Below are positions 16,723 to 24,572 of a stretch of 49,711 nt of DNA, piece after piece (within the stretch, counting starts at the first letter, position 1; each line of letters opens with the position of its first letter). Source of the stretch: Phycisphaerales bacterium (GTDB taxonomy: Bacteria; Planctomycetota; Phycisphaerae; UBA1845; UTPLA1). Both the position numbers and the translations under genes were made by a program. Under the pieces are notes generated by a model. That model worked only from the letters and a program-made list of their open reading frames with translations. It was not told the origin of the DNA and made no database searches. The stretch spans positions 1 to 49,711 of the forward strand of contig JAKSDK010000438.1 in NCBI GenBank assembly GCA_022360095.1, written 5' to 3'.

Positions 16723-17015
16723 AGAGACGCGAAAAGAACCTGCCGCGGTCTTTTTTTTGAAGATTCCTCCCGACTTCGAGGCCTCTCTGAGGTGGTGTTA
16801 CGATTTCACAAAGGGGTGTGCCTGTGAAGGAACCGCATTTGTGGGAAAAAAGGGGTAAGTGTCCCCAATTGGTTACCGTCTCATCGGGTGCGCTGGACGC
16901 CAGGGGCCCGTCGAGTCAGCGGGGACCAAAGGCGACCTCCTCGGGTGCGGGAGCATGAGGCATGACCGTGGAAGGCGCACGAGGTTCCACAGTTCTCCAG
17001 GAAATGTCTCTCGGC
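16723..17015. other. Intergenic region between sigma factor and LodA-like cluster
   Basis: This stretch must hold the promoter of the six-gene cluster. It contains GGGGTAAGTGTCCCC (16852-16866), a small imperfect palindrome preceded by six A, similar in look to REP-type repeats. I cannot identify a -35/-10 pair with confidence, and no gene is seen. Confidence 0.4.
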
Positions 17016-17600
17016 TTATCGACCCGACTTGGTCTGGCGAAGCGACAAGAGCGACGAATGCTTTCGAAGCTGTTGAAGCCCTTCATACAGACGAGAGCGA
17101 ACAACGGAAATGGAAACGCCGAGAACCTTGGCGACTTCGATGCGCGATAAGTCTGCGATGTACCTTAGATACAAGGCTTCTGCATACTTCACCGGCATCT
17201 GATCCAGAAGTTCAAAGAGCCGGCTCCTGAGTTCAGAGCGCCGACTGAGCGACGACCAGGTTGTCAATGGCTTGTGATCTCGGTGCAGGAAGATGTTTCC
17301 GGCATGAGAAGCGTGAATCGCTCGTTCACGCAGCAGGTTTAAGCAATGGTTCCTGGCGACGGTGAACAACCACGCCTTGCAGTGCATTAGGTCATTCTTG
17401 GCCGCCAGCGCTTTGACGAAGATCTCCTGAGCCGCATCAGCTGCGTCATGGTCCGACCGAAGGTAATTCACGCAATAGTGAAAGATCGAGTCACGTAACT
17501 TGTCGTCCGCCAGGATCGCCGCATCCACGCGGCTTGTCTTGGAGTATTCGGAGAGTTCCGTGGTTTTTTCACGATGCGTGTTCAAAAAATGCCTCAGCAT
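17016..17600 (-). CDS. ECF-type RNA polymerase sigma factor
   Basis: A 194-residue sigma-70 family protein. Region 2 spans about residues 30-100 (SDHDAADAAQEIFVKALAA, then AWLFTVARNHCLNLLRERA). Region 4 spans about 135-190 (LDQMPVKYAEALYLRYI, IEVAKVLGVSISVVRSRLYEGL) and holds the helix-turn-helix for the -35 element. Regions 1 and 3 are absent, as usual in ECF factors. The open frame extends upstream, but the ATG at 17600 follows the kinase stop at 17617 by 16 bases and places region 2 at the expected distance from the start. It is co-directional with the kinase and so probably co-transcribed. It stands about 480 bp upstream of the LodA-like cluster and is a candidate regulator of it. Confidence 0.9.
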   Translation of the reverse strand: MLRHFLNTHREKTTELSEYSKTSRVDAAILADDKLRDSIFHYCVNYLRSDHDAADAAQEIFVKALAAKNDLMHCKAWLFTVARNHCLNLLRERAIHASHAGNIFLHRDHKPLTTWSSLSRRSELRSRLFELLDQMPVKYAEALYLRYIADLSRIEVAKVLGVSISVVRSRLYEGLQQLRKHSSLLSLRQTKSGR

Positions 17601-17616
17601 GAGAAACTCAAGAGGT

Positions 17617-20403
17617 CTAGCGCGTCGGCTCCGCGGCACACGTCGCAAGGTATCGGCGATAGCCGGCGGCCAGCTCCGCCTCGCGCCTGGTTTCATGAAG
17701 TCTGGCCAGACGCTCGGCCGTCAATCGCATCAGTTTGTGGCAAGGCAGCACCTTTTCCTCAAGGGTCTTCCAGCTTTCCCAAAGCAAACACCGTGCCGTT
17801 TCCGGACGGCCGGATCGAATCAGACAATCGGCCATCGCACTTTTCGCCTCAGCCGTCAGTGCGTGGTTTTCGCCCAATCTTCGAACGCGGTGGTCCAGCA
17901 CACGTTCGAGATGTGAAGCTGCTTCCTCAAGGCGACCGGTCGCACTCAGCACCATGCCCAAAACCATCTTCGACTCAATGAGTTCGTCGTGGTCGGCCGG
18001 TAGGTCGCGACGGCGTATCCGTAAGACATCCAGAATCAGTTCTTCAGCCCTTTCAAAACGCCCCGAGAGAAGGTCAAGGCGTGCAAGGTTGTTGCGGACC
18101 ATGGCCGCGGCGAGAGAATCGCTCCCGTAATGTTGTTCAGCGATTTCGATCGCTTCTTCGAAGAAGGCCTCAGCTTCGACATATTTGCCTTGATCACGAA
18201 GAATGACTGCGAGGGAGTTGCGAAGACCGAACCTCCACAGGTCGTTTTTCACATCGCTCTCATGGGATACCGCCAAGAGCTTCCGAGTGCGCCGTTCGCT
18301 TTCCTCATAGCGTCCCTGTGCCCAAAGGACCCCCGCATAGGTGAACAAGGTGGTATCGAGCATATAGTGCCTGCCGTGGTAATAGGCTTCAGCAACTTCG
18401 ACCGCTTGACGTAGCCATTTCTCGGCTTCGAACAGCCTCCCCTGGTCAACGAGCGCTCTGCCGATCAGGAATAGGGCGCCCGAGAACATGGAATGTTGTT
18501 CACCCAATTCAGTCTTCGCGGTTGCCCATGCGATTCGGGCCGTTTGCTCGGCGCCGCGATAGTCGCCTGATTGCCGTTGCGCCTCTGCGAGACGAATCTT
18601 TACGCGCACACTCCATTCGTGTTCACCGTGTGTCGAATAAATATCGACCGACTCAGCCAAGCAATTGATGGCGCAATCGAACTCTTTCATCCCCAGCCAA
18701 ATGATACCCATACAATTGAGGCCGCTCGCCAGCCGAAGATCATCCGAGTCAAGGGCTTGACGCATTCCCCTGATAGATTCGTCAGCGAGTTTCCATGCTT
18801 CATCGAGTTTTCCCTGCAAGACCAGCATCTGAGCAACCTCACACTGGACGGCAAGCGTATCCGGATGTTGCACTCCGACACTTTCCTGGTGAATCGCCAA
18901 AGATTCGTGCAACAGGGCCAGGCTGGCATCGTACTTGCGCTGGTATTCTCGCGTTTTACTTAACTTCAGAAGGGCACGCGCCACGCTCAGGTCATTCCCT
19001 TCCGCCCTGGCCAGGGCGAGAACCAAGGCGCACTGCCGCGCGGATCGATCATACATACCCAAGCTGAAGAATGCATCCCCCAGTGACGAGCGGACGGCGC
19101 TTTCCACATCGGGGTAGTCCGTCAGCTCCGCATCAATGTAGCGCTCAGAGTCATTAAGCAGTCGGTGCACGGTTTCGATGTCGCCAAATCCTCGGTGACG
19201 TTCCAGCAACGCGATCATCTCCCGGGCGAAATCCGTTGCGTAGGCCGCTTTGGTCGCCTCGGTACGCGCCCGAACATCGAGCGCGCCGATCCAGCCAACG
19301 AGCGCCGCCAATCCCACGAGAACGAATGCCAAGAACGTGCAGGCAAACTTGTGTCGGACGGCAAACTCCCGCGCCTTGTGCCTGTAGCTTCGAGCACGGG
19401 CGCGGACAGGGAAGTTGTGAAGAAACCGATCGAGATCATCGGCCAATGCCCCTGCGCTCTGATATCTGTCAGCGGGCCTTTTTTCCAATGCCTTGATCAA
19501 GATCTTCTGAAGGGCGCCGCGCAGGGAACGATCCACCTGACCCGGCGGACAAGGCGGCTGCTCGCGAATGATGCAGGCGGCTTGCGGAAGATGTTGGGTG
19601 ATCGGATAGGGCAGTCTTCCGGTTAACAATTCATAAAGAATCACCCCCAAGGCATAGACATCACTTCGACCATCGAGGCCGTCCACGTCCCCGGCAACCT
19701 GCTCCGGACTCATGTACGCGACGGTCCCCATGATGCGTCCGATCGTCGTGTCACGCGTATCGAGGAAATCCGACGCCGTGAGTCTCGCTAACCCGAAGTC
19801 GAGAATACGAGGACGACGCTCATCGTCGATCATGATGTGTCCCGGCTTGAGATCGCGGTGAATCACGCCGCGATCATGGGCGTAAGCGACAGCGCGACAC
19901 GCATCACGAAACAATTGCAGCAACTGTTTTCGACTCGTGTCGCCAGAGGCGGCCAGGTGGCCAATCGGGACCCCGCTGACACACTCCATGACGATGTAGG
20001 GCTGACCGTCATGAGTTGTCCCGGCATCGTAGACCGCGGCAATTCCGGGATGCTTCAGGCGCGCGAGTATGCGGGCCTCACGGCGAAATAAACGAGTACG
20101 CTGTGACTCGTCCATGCTGCTTCGAAGCACCTTGATCGCGACAATGCGCCCCGTGGCATCTTGTTCCGCCTCGTAAACGACGCCCGTGCCACCCTGTCCG
20201 AGGTGTCGGCAGAACCGGTAACCGGAAATACGCGGCGGTAACGGGATAGCCTCCGGTTTGGCCTGCCGGACGAGGTCAATCCGGTCTTTCAGAGCGTACG
20301 TCCGCTCTCGGCAGCCGACGCACTCGGCGACGTGCTCGTCGAGCTCAGACGCACCACGATCCAGCCAGCTGAAAAGCTGTTCCTCCGAGACGGTGCAGGG
20401 CAT
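17617..20403 (-). CDS. Ser/Thr protein kinase with N-terminal zinc-finger (anti-sigma-like) motif and TPR repeats
   Basis: A 928-residue protein. Residues 24-31 read HVAECVGC, the HxxxCxxC zinc motif of anti-sigma factors. The kinase domain (about 60-330) shows GQGGTG (glycine loop), VAIK (Lys91), HRDLKPGHI (Asp184), LDFG (Asp202) and MSPEQ. The asparagine normally found in HRDxKxxN is His189. One membrane helix spans about 354-376. The rest (about 395-920) is tetratricopeptide repeats of the 42-residue type (ALxxxxxxLGxxHPxT), probably outside the cytoplasm. The start is fixed by GGAGGAAAGGA eight bases before ATG 20403; the frame continues upstream without coding character. It is followed by an ECF sigma factor, the usual planctomycete pairing in which the kinase is thought to control the sigma factor. 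The His replacement may alter metal binding. Confidence 0.92.
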   Translation of the reverse strand: MPCTVSEEQLFSWLDRGASELDEHVAECVGCRERTYALKDRIDLVRQAKPEAIPLPPRISGYRFCRHLGQGGTGVVYEAEQDATGRIVAIKVLRSSMDESQRTRLFRREARILARLKHPGIAAVYDAGTTHDGQPYIVMECVSGVPIGHLAASGDTSRKQLLQLFRDACRAVAYAHDRGVIHRDLKPGHIMIDDERRPRILDFGLARLTASDFLDTRDTTIGRIMGTVAYMSPEQVAGDVDGLDGRSDVYALGVILYELLTGRLPYPITQHLPQAACIIREQPPCPPGQVDRSLRGALQKILIKALEKRPADRYQSAGALADDLDRFLHNFPVRARARSYRHKAREFAVRHKFACTFLAFVLVGLAALVGWIGALDVRARTEATKAAYATDFAREMIALLERHRGFGDIETVHRLLNDSERYIDAELTDYPDVESAVRSSLGDAFFSLGMYDRSARQCALVLALARAEGNDLSVARALLKLSKTREYQRKYDASLALLHESLAIHQESVGVQHPDTLAVQCEVAQMLVLQGKLDEAWKLADESIRGMRQALDSDDLRLASGLNCMGIIWLGMKEFDCAINCLAESVDIYSTHGEHEWSVRVKIRLAEAQRQSGDYRGAEQTARIAWATAKTELGEQHSMFSGALFLIGRALVDQGRLFEAEKWLRQAVEVAEAYYHGRHYMLDTTLFTYAGVLWAQGRYEESERRTRKLLAVSHESDVKNDLWRFGLRNSLAVILRDQGKYVEAEAFFEEAIEIAEQHYGSDSLAAAMVRNNLARLDLLSGRFERAEELILDVLRIRRRDLPADHDELIESKMVLGMVLSATGRLEEAASHLERVLDHRVRRLGENHALTAEAKSAMADCLIRSGRPETARCLLWESWKTLEEKVLPCHKLMRLTAERLARLHETRREAELAAGYRRYLATCAAEPTR

Positions 20404-21041
20404 TCTCGGTGTCCTTTCCTCCAGATCTCCCGTCCGTGCGCTACTCCCGACACGGTATGATACGCCCACGGGGGACCTGAAACAATAAATGTGGCGAATT
20501 TCGGGATTTCGACCCAACACTTCAATCGCTCGTGTGTCCTTTATGTGTGGCGAAGCGCCCTGAGGATCGGCTGAAATGCGTCTTTCCCTCAAGTGTTCGG
20601 CGAGGGTGGGACGCTGGAGAGCCGATCGGCGGGTGTTCTTCGCCTCCATATCGATAAGGCGGTTTCCGCGCACAGGTGTCACGATGTTCGTCAAGGCCAT
20701 CGTCCGGGCAGGGAGCGCCGCATGATCGTGGATCGGAGGGAACAAAAGAATAGAACGGCCGACGCGATGCATTCCGCGGCATTGGAGCCGGGTTTCCCCA
20801 ACTGCCGATCCCCTTCGATCTTGATTTGTGTCGGCCCGGTCACTGATCAAGAAAGGTCTACGACATGATTAGAAATCCCCACCTGTGGGAACCCGGCAAT
20901 TTTAGGACGCACGTCTCTCGGACATGGGCGCATGATTGAAGTCTCGTCCATGGGAAATGCCGGATTAAGAAAGGTTCCGCAACCACTTTAAAAAAGCAAG
21001 TTACGATCAAGCTGACAATAACGCCGGCAGATTCGCCAGCA
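20404..21041. other. Gene-poor intergenic region
   Basis: Upstream of the kinase on the minus strand. The Shine-Dalgarno sequence of the kinase is at the left end. Frames on both strands lack protein-like sequence. No tRNA, terminator or clear promoter was recognised. Confidence 0.45.
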
Positions 21042-21311
21042 ATGATGCGGAAGCCCGAGCTGCTACGCGGAGGGCCGGAGGGGATTCGAGAGTGGAACCG
21101 CCGGCGCAGTGAGGGCGAACGTATACCCGATCTCCGTGACGCCGACCTCAGCGACACCGACCTCAACGGCGCCCACCTCTTAACGATTCGCACGTAGTAC
21201 TCCTTTAGCAACAATCTGAACCCTCTTCGCGGCATGAACAAACCTGACTTTCACAATGCCGCCAATGCTAGTCGTCTCAGAGCCACTCGACTCAAGAAAA
21301 AAAGTGCGTGA
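21042..21311 (+). pseudogene. Decayed pentapeptide-repeat protein gene
   Basis: From ATG 21042 the frame reads MMRKPELLRGGPEGIREWNRR, like the standard N-terminus of pentapeptide-repeat proteins (a short KPE segment, then a WN-R element), then LRDADLSDTDLNGAHL, which is three A(D/N)LXX-type repeats. A TAG stop follows at 21195. The same frame continues with NAANASRLRATRL, weakly repeat-like, to a TGA at 21309. Functional family members carry many more repeats. I read this as a truncated, decaying gene; a 51-residue protein from the first part is possible. Confidence 0.5.
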
Positions 21312-21600
21312 AGGAGTTCTTGATTGATTGTCGCGTCTACCGGGTGTGATCGCTTCCTTAGATCCTGATGAACGTGGCATACGCCCAGGAGGCGCTTTGC
21401 CGAGTACGAGACAGCGTCACTCCGCACCGGAAGGGGAACGTCACAATGTGAACTGGTAAGGCAACCTCGGAGGTCTTGGAAAATGGAGAATGCGAAATAG
21501 TCTGAAGTAGAGTTTGGTTTGAAGTCGATCGGGTCGTCCGTCGCACCACGAAGAAAGTCTCGGGATGCCGCTTCGAACGCGTCGAAACTGAGGTGCTCAG

Positions 21601-23301
21601 ATGTCCAAGAAAGTGGTGTTGGTACTTTGTCTCACCGTAGTCGCCGTTCTTGTGGATATGCAGCGAGCGCATGGCAACGGCTGTGACACCGCGGCCAGCG
21701 TGTTCTATTTCGACACAACCCGAGTCAAGTACTCAAGAGTTACTTGCAAAGGCGACGTAAAAGCAACGCTTGCCGCTGCCGAAGAAGAGGTACTCGATAC
21801 GGTTTCGGTTTGCTGTGATCCGCTCGGCCTGCGGGCGAAGGCGAGTGCATCCACGACAGTTGGAGCTTCGGGGACAATAACTGTCACGGGGACGTATACG
21901 TTAAGTGCCACCGCGACGGCAGAGGCTGCGGTGGCCGGCATTGGCACAGTCGGTGGTTCGACCACTTCTTCTGCAAGCGTAGCTGTCGGAGCTGGCGGTA
22001 CGGTCAGTTCCGCGGAAACAGTATCCATTGAATGTGAATGGAACGTTCCTTCAAATATTAAATTTGTTGGCACTTTATCGCAGGAGAAAAACACTTTCAA
22101 AACAACGCAGTCGTTTTCTCAATGCACAAGAGCAGAGGTTGTCGCTGCAGATGACCCGGATTCGGTCGGCGATGTGGACTTTCTGCCACCGGTGAAACAC
22201 GGATCGGCAGTGATCGATGGAGAGGTGCGCAAGGGCAAAAAGTGCGGTTCAGTCGTCGGCGACTGTCCGGAGCCATCAACCGGGATACCAACAGTGGTTC
22301 CAACACCACCAGGAGACCAACCTGATGATGACGAAGACGGTTCAACAAATGACCAAGAGACGCAAGACGGCACCGACCCCAACGATCCTGATACGGATGA
22401 TGACAACGTGATCGATTCAAAAGATCCATGCCCTACGGATCCCGATTGTGACGACGACGGCATTCCCGACGGCGACGAGATTCATGGATCGGATTCGGAT
22501 CCCCAGCTGCCGGATACCGACGGTGATGGGATAATCGATCCAGATGACATTTTCCCGGATATATCTCCCAACCCGACGATCGTCGTTAGCCACGATTTTC
22601 CGGCGGGTCCAATTGTTGGGTCTGGGTTGTCAGGTCTTCAGATTTGTGTCTCCGGGACGGTTACGCCCGCGCCGCCGATATTGACTCTGGTCGTCGGTAA
22701 CATTCAGTATGTTACGCAGCCGGTGGACGATGCCTTCTCGTACCGGGGCGTCGAGGCGATTGCCGGACTTCAATCGGCCTCGTTCTACGCTGTTTCCGCG
22801 TTTGGCACCTCTGATAACAAGGAACTCATTGAGGTCGTTCCGATTGACGTCATTGAGGGGCCGCCTGCAGATAGCGACGTAGATGGCATTGGAGATTCTT
22901 GTGATGTCTGTCCTGGCGCCAACGACGGGCAAGACCAGGACGGCGACGGTATCCCTGACGGATGTGATGGGAACTGTGAGGGCATTTCCTGTGAGGGTGC
23001 TTGCTGTCTTGGCAGCGGCGTATGTGATGTCATGCCAGAGAGTGATTGTGCGAATCTGAAAGGGGCCTTCAACGGCGTTGGAAGCGTGTCCTGCTCGGAC
23101 TGCTTGCCCCTATACGGAGATATGAACTGTGACGGCATGGTCGACGAGTTCGACATTGAGCCCTTTGTGCTTGCCTTGCTCAACCCGGCGGGTTATTCCG
23201 CCAGCTTTCCATTCTGTAACATGGCGAACGCTGACGCGAATGGAAACCTCCTCATCGACGGTAGCGATATTCAGGATTTCGTATCGACATTCCTACCCTG
23301 A
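21601..23301 (+). CDS. Secreted protein with TSP3 calcium repeats, Cys-rich module and dockerin-like C-terminus
   Basis: A 566-residue exported protein. The signal peptide (1-24) ends near QRAHG. Residues 80-140 are Thr/Ser/Ala/Gly-rich, a likely linker or stalk (ASTTVGASGTITVTGTYT). TSP3-type calcium-binding repeats lie at about 245-315 (DTDDDNVIDSKDPCP, DTDGDGIIDPDD) and 424-455 (DSDVDGIGDSCDVCP, DQDGDGIPDGCD). A cysteine module CEGACCLGSGVCD follows at 464-500, related to the repeats at the left edge of the window. The C-terminus (505-566) has two EF-hand-like loops, DMNCDGMVDEFD and DANGNLLIDGSD, as in planctomycete dockerin-like proteins. GAGG lies seven bases before ATG 21601. It probably is a cell-surface or extracellular-complex protein; no catalytic domain is visible. 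Confidence 0.88.
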   Translation: MSKKVVLVLCLTVVAVLVDMQRAHGNGCDTAASVFYFDTTRVKYSRVTCKGDVKATLAAAEEEVLDTVSVCCDPLGLRAKASASTTVGASGTITVTGTYTLSATATAEAAVAGIGTVGGSTTSSASVAVGAGGTVSSAETVSIECEWNVPSNIKFVGTLSQEKNTFKTTQSFSQCTRAEVVAADDPDSVGDVDFLPPVKHGSAVIDGEVRKGKKCGSVVGDCPEPSTGIPTVVPTPPGDQPDDDEDGSTNDQETQDGTDPNDPDTDDDNVIDSKDPCPTDPDCDDDGIPDGDEIHGSDSDPQLPDTDGDGIIDPDDIFPDISPNPTIVVSHDFPAGPIVGSGLSGLQICVSGTVTPAPPILTLVVGNIQYVTQPVDDAFSYRGVEAIAGLQSASFYAVSAFGTSDNKELIEVVPIDVIEGPPADSDVDGIGDSCDVCPGANDGQDQDGDGIPDGCDGNCEGISCEGACCLGSGVCDVMPESDCANLKGAFNGVGSVSCSDCLPLYGDMNCDGMVDEFDIEPFVLALLNPAGYSASFPFCNMANADANGNLLIDGSDIQDFVSTFLP

Positions 23302-23547
23302 TTCTCGACCTTGGACTGTGGGGCACGGCGAGTGTGTACAACACAAGCCCGTGTCCTCACATGTTCCAAACTTTCAGCGGATGAAACCAAATACGATAGG
23401 ATCCGCCTTCTCCCTGGTCATCTCCGATCCGAGTTTTTGTGCTTGATCTCCGCCCATGCCCATACCGCAATTCTGTGGCCTCGGATTGGACCCTGTTGTT
23501 GCGGGTGTTAGCGACGCCGTGCGAGATGATGCGTCGGCTTGCGAAAA

Positions 23548-23620
<73 letters not shown>

Positions 23621-23783
23621 GACTAAGCTTTATCTGTTCATGTTAGATGCCACATCCAATCCGTCAAGTTTCGTATTCCGCATCGAGGGGTTGACAGGCC
23701 ATCCAGGATAGATCATGGTACGATCAGCGGTTGCATGCGGGGTTTGCGGATCCTCGCGACAGCCATGTAACCGTCCGCCGTTG

Positions 23784-23857
23784 GGGCGTTTAGCTCAGTT
23801 GGCTAGAGCGCCTGCTCGACATGCAGGAGGTCGCAGGTTCAAGTCCTGCAACGCCCA
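23784..23857 (+). tRNA. tRNA-Val (anticodon GAC) with C at position 33
   Basis: Seventy-four bases fold well. The acceptor GGGCGTT pairs with AACGCCC, the D arm is GCTC/GAGC, the anticodon stem is CCTGC/GCAGG, and the T arm GCAGG/CCTGC has loop TTCAAGT. The anticodon loop reads TCGACAT, anticodon GAC at 23818-23820. The base before the anticodon (position 33) is C instead of the almost universal U. The discriminator base is A and CCA is not encoded. Confidence 0.93.
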
Positions 23858-24020
23858 GTACAATTCCGCGAAATGCAGGAAACGGATGTCCGAAAAAACA
23901 CCCATTTCGCAACCGCGGCATTTGCGTCCCTTACATTTGAGACGGCGACTCCCGTCCGGGGATGATTCCCGTATCATCCAGCCCAGTCACCGGAACCACA
24001 GCGTGGCGCATCACCAAGTC

Positions 24021-24049
24021 TTGCCTGATCCGCTCCGGTGTGATATACT
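24021..24049 (+). promoter_or_regulatory. Promoter of the heavy-metal efflux operon (predicts leaderless mRNA)
   Basis: TTGCCT (24021-24026) and TATACT (24044-24049) are 17 bp apart. Transcription would start about 7 bases on, at or next to the ATG at 24056, giving an mRNA with little or no leader. No Shine-Dalgarno sequence precedes that ATG, which fits. Confidence 0.55.
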
Positions 24050-24055
24050 TAAGTC

Positions 24056-24427
24056 ATGCGGCTGTTAGCACTTACAAGCTGCGTTTTCTGGCAGCTCACC
24101 ACCCTCCCGGTGAATCTGCGTGCGATCTCACCGAGTGGACCGGAACAGTGTTGTTGCTGCTCCGTGGGGAACTGCTCCTGCGGCTGTGAAACGCCGGCAA
24201 AGCCGGAATCCTCACGAGATTCATCGTTGATGGTCTGCGCGTGTGATGATCTTGCGGCCGTGCTCTCGTCACCTGTGCGCGTTTCCTTTGATACGGCTGA
24301 CGCCATTGCAGCACCGGTAGAACGATGTGGGATGTCAACGCCCCACGCCCGGCTGCTTTTTGATCATCATCTTCGAGGCCCTCCCTCGGAAGAACGCTAT
24401 CTTCGCACCACCATTCTTTTGATTTGA
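24056..24427 (+). CDS. Small Cys-rich protein heading the metal-efflux operon
   Basis: A 123-residue protein. An N-terminal hydrophobic stretch (MRLLALTSCVFWQLTTL) could be a membrane anchor or signal. It is followed at about 32-44 by CCCCSVGNCSCGC, a cysteine cluster suited to binding soft metal ions, and later by VCACDD. The C-terminal third has several histidines (STPHARLLFDHHL). It lies 145 bp before the outer membrane efflux gene and on the same strand, so a periplasmic or membrane metal chaperone or sensor role for the efflux pump is plausible (inference). The start is the ATG directly behind the -10 box at 24044; no ribosome site is seen. The family is not recognised. Confidence 0.6.
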   Translation: MRLLALTSCVFWQLTTLPVNLRAISPSGPEQCCCCSVGNCSCGCETPAKPESSRDSSLMVCACDDLAAVLSSPVRVSFDTADAIAAPVERCGMSTPHARLLFDHHLRGPPSEERYLRTTILLI

Positions 24428-24572
24428 TCCTGCCTCCTCGTACGCGACGGCCGTCCGGCTGACCCGTTCCGCGTGCGGACCTATTAAAAAAATTTGATGA
24501 ATCATGTGCGCCTCGAATCGCCTGGCGACGATTCGGCGTTGACCGATTTCAGCCTCCATTGGAAGGCAGTCT

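Noticed and set aside
16852..16866. GGGGTAAGTGTCCCC as a REP/RAYT repeat
   Set aside because: Only one copy is visible in the window and there is no transposase; noted in the intergenic entry only.
20404..20850. Longer form of the kinase (149 more residues)
   Set aside because: A strong GGAGGAAAGGA precedes ATG 20403, where the zinc motif starts; the upstream frame has no protein-like character.
23691..23724. Perfect TTGACA upstream of tRNA-Val with TACGAT
   Set aside because: The spacing of 22 bp is too long for a standard promoter; no better -10 at 16-18 bp.
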